From Gemmataceae bacterium (lineage in GTDB: Bacteria > Planctomycetota > Planctomycetia > Gemmatales > Gemmataceae): a stretch of DNA of 17,374 nt. Below, one piece after another: positions 16,821-17,374 of the stretch. The notes beneath the pieces are model-generated. The model made no database searches. It had not been told where the DNA came from and saw only the letters and a program-made list of their open reading frames with translations. Each line of letters opens with the position of its first letter. The first letter of the stretch is position 1. The position numbers and the translations under genes are program-made. Location: assembly GCA_026418875.1 (NCBI GenBank), contig JAOAAM010000366.1, positions 1 to 17,374 on the forward strand, given 5' to 3'.

Positions 16821-17374
16821 ATGGGCAGTTATCATCCGAGCCGCTGGGCATCCCGCTTGGAGGTAAGTCCTCTCTTCTGCCGAGCGAGCCACCGCCTCTC
16901 GACCAATCGATTGCATGGGGAGATGCTAGAGCCGCGGGCCGTCCCCTCGTTCGGCGTCGCAGGGCTTGCGGCTCCCGAGACCAGCAACGCGACGAGTGTC
17001 GCAGCCGTCAACCCGACTCCAGGCAATTCGTCGCTCTCCGGAAATGTGTACTTAGACTTGAACGACAATGGGGTCTTCGATTCGGGTGAGAGCGGCATCG
17101 ATGGCGTGACCGTCACGCTGACCGGCACGGATCGGAATGGATTCTTCGTGCAGGTTTCGCAAGTCACCGATGCGAATGGCCGGTTTCAGTTCCTCGGTTT
17201 GAATCCCGGCGTCTATCAGATCGAGCAGATCCAACCCGCCGGTTATGTTGATCGTTGGGATCGAGTCGGCTCGTTGGGCGGCATCACCGAGAACGATCGG
17301 TTCGTACAGATCGTGGTGGAACCGGGACAAGCCGGCGAGGGATACGACTTCGGCGAACGCCCCGCCGGAGACTC
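16821..17374 (+). CDS. SdrD-B-like surface/secreted protein, 3'-truncated by the window end
   Basis: The frame is open for 184 codons to the window edge. Residues 71-178 form an SdrD-B/Cna-B-like beta-sandwich: SGNVYLDLNDNGVFDSGESG contains an Asp/Asn-rich probable calcium site, and TDANGRFQFLGLNPGVYQIE is the usual repeat end, followed by AGY and YDFGE. Such domains are tandem stalk units in large exported proteins. The N-terminus has no ordinary hydrophobic signal peptide. Instead, LEPRAVPS at 36-43 resembles the LEPR motif seen near the N-terminus of many planctomycete surface proteins, which I infer to be a sorting or export mark. The rest of the protein, probably large, lies outside. It follows the kinase gene by 22 bases. 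Confidence 0.82.
   Translation, partial: MGSYHPSRWASRLEVSPLFCRASHRLSTNRLHGEMLEPRAVPSFGVAGLAAPETSNATSVAAVNPTPGNSSLSGNVYLDLNDNGVFDSGESGIDGVTVTLTGTDRNGFFVQVSQVTDANGRFQFLGLNPGVYQIEQIQPAGYVDRWDRVGSLGGITENDRFVQIVVEPGQAGEGYDFGERPAGD

Overview
The window looks like a chromosomal segment from a planctomycete, most likely of the Gemmata/Zavarzinella type. The signs are a Pirellula/Verrucomicrobium-type heme-binding protein, a very large Ser/Thr kinase with one membrane segment and a TPR-rich outer part, and an SdrD-B surface protein with an N-terminal LEPR-like motif. The genus is inference. Genes are densely packed: the longest gene-free stretches are about 241 and 151 bases, and no tRNA, rRNA, CRISPR array or insertion sequence was seen.

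Bases 2-7443 (+ strand) form one tight gene train. It holds the end of a PVC-type cytochrome/beta-propeller protein, an exported DUF885 zincin-like protein whose N-terminal helical domain is duplicated, and three enzymes of trans-4-hydroxy-L-proline breakdown. These are a DapA-superfamily 1-pyrroline-4-hydroxy-2-carboxylate deaminase, a two-cysteine 4-hydroxyproline 2-epimerase and an FAD-dependent D-hydroxyproline dehydrogenase. Together they would carry trans-4-hydroxy-L-proline to alpha-ketoglutarate semialdehyde. The last enzyme, the semialdehyde dehydrogenase, is not in the window. The exported zincin-like protein suggests scavenging of hydroxyproline-containing material (inference).

Bases 7596-12513 (- strand) form a five-gene operon in the order ATP-grasp ligase, TRSP-type phosphoribosyltransferase (PRTase), HAD phosphatase, PRTase fused to a PELOTA RNA-binding domain, and CitE-like aldolase. 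This is the gene set predicted by comparative genomics to make a nucleoside-like metabolite next to tellurite-resistance (Ter) genes. Here it has no TerB/C/D/Y or other Ter gene between its two unrelated flanks. It has a good sigma70-like promoter, ATGA stop/start couplings and locally lower G+C than the kinase gene. It is the most interesting system in the window, because the product is, to my knowledge, not chemically identified and the usual Ter partners are absent.

Bases 12755-17374 (+ strand), divergent from that operon, hold the kinase and, 22 bases after it, the start of a secreted SdrD-B-type protein that runs off the window. The kinase N-terminus carries five DAT-centred repeats, a possible phospho-threonine or docking array. 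A 241-base divergent region separates the kinase from the metabolite operon and contains one candidate promoter in each direction.
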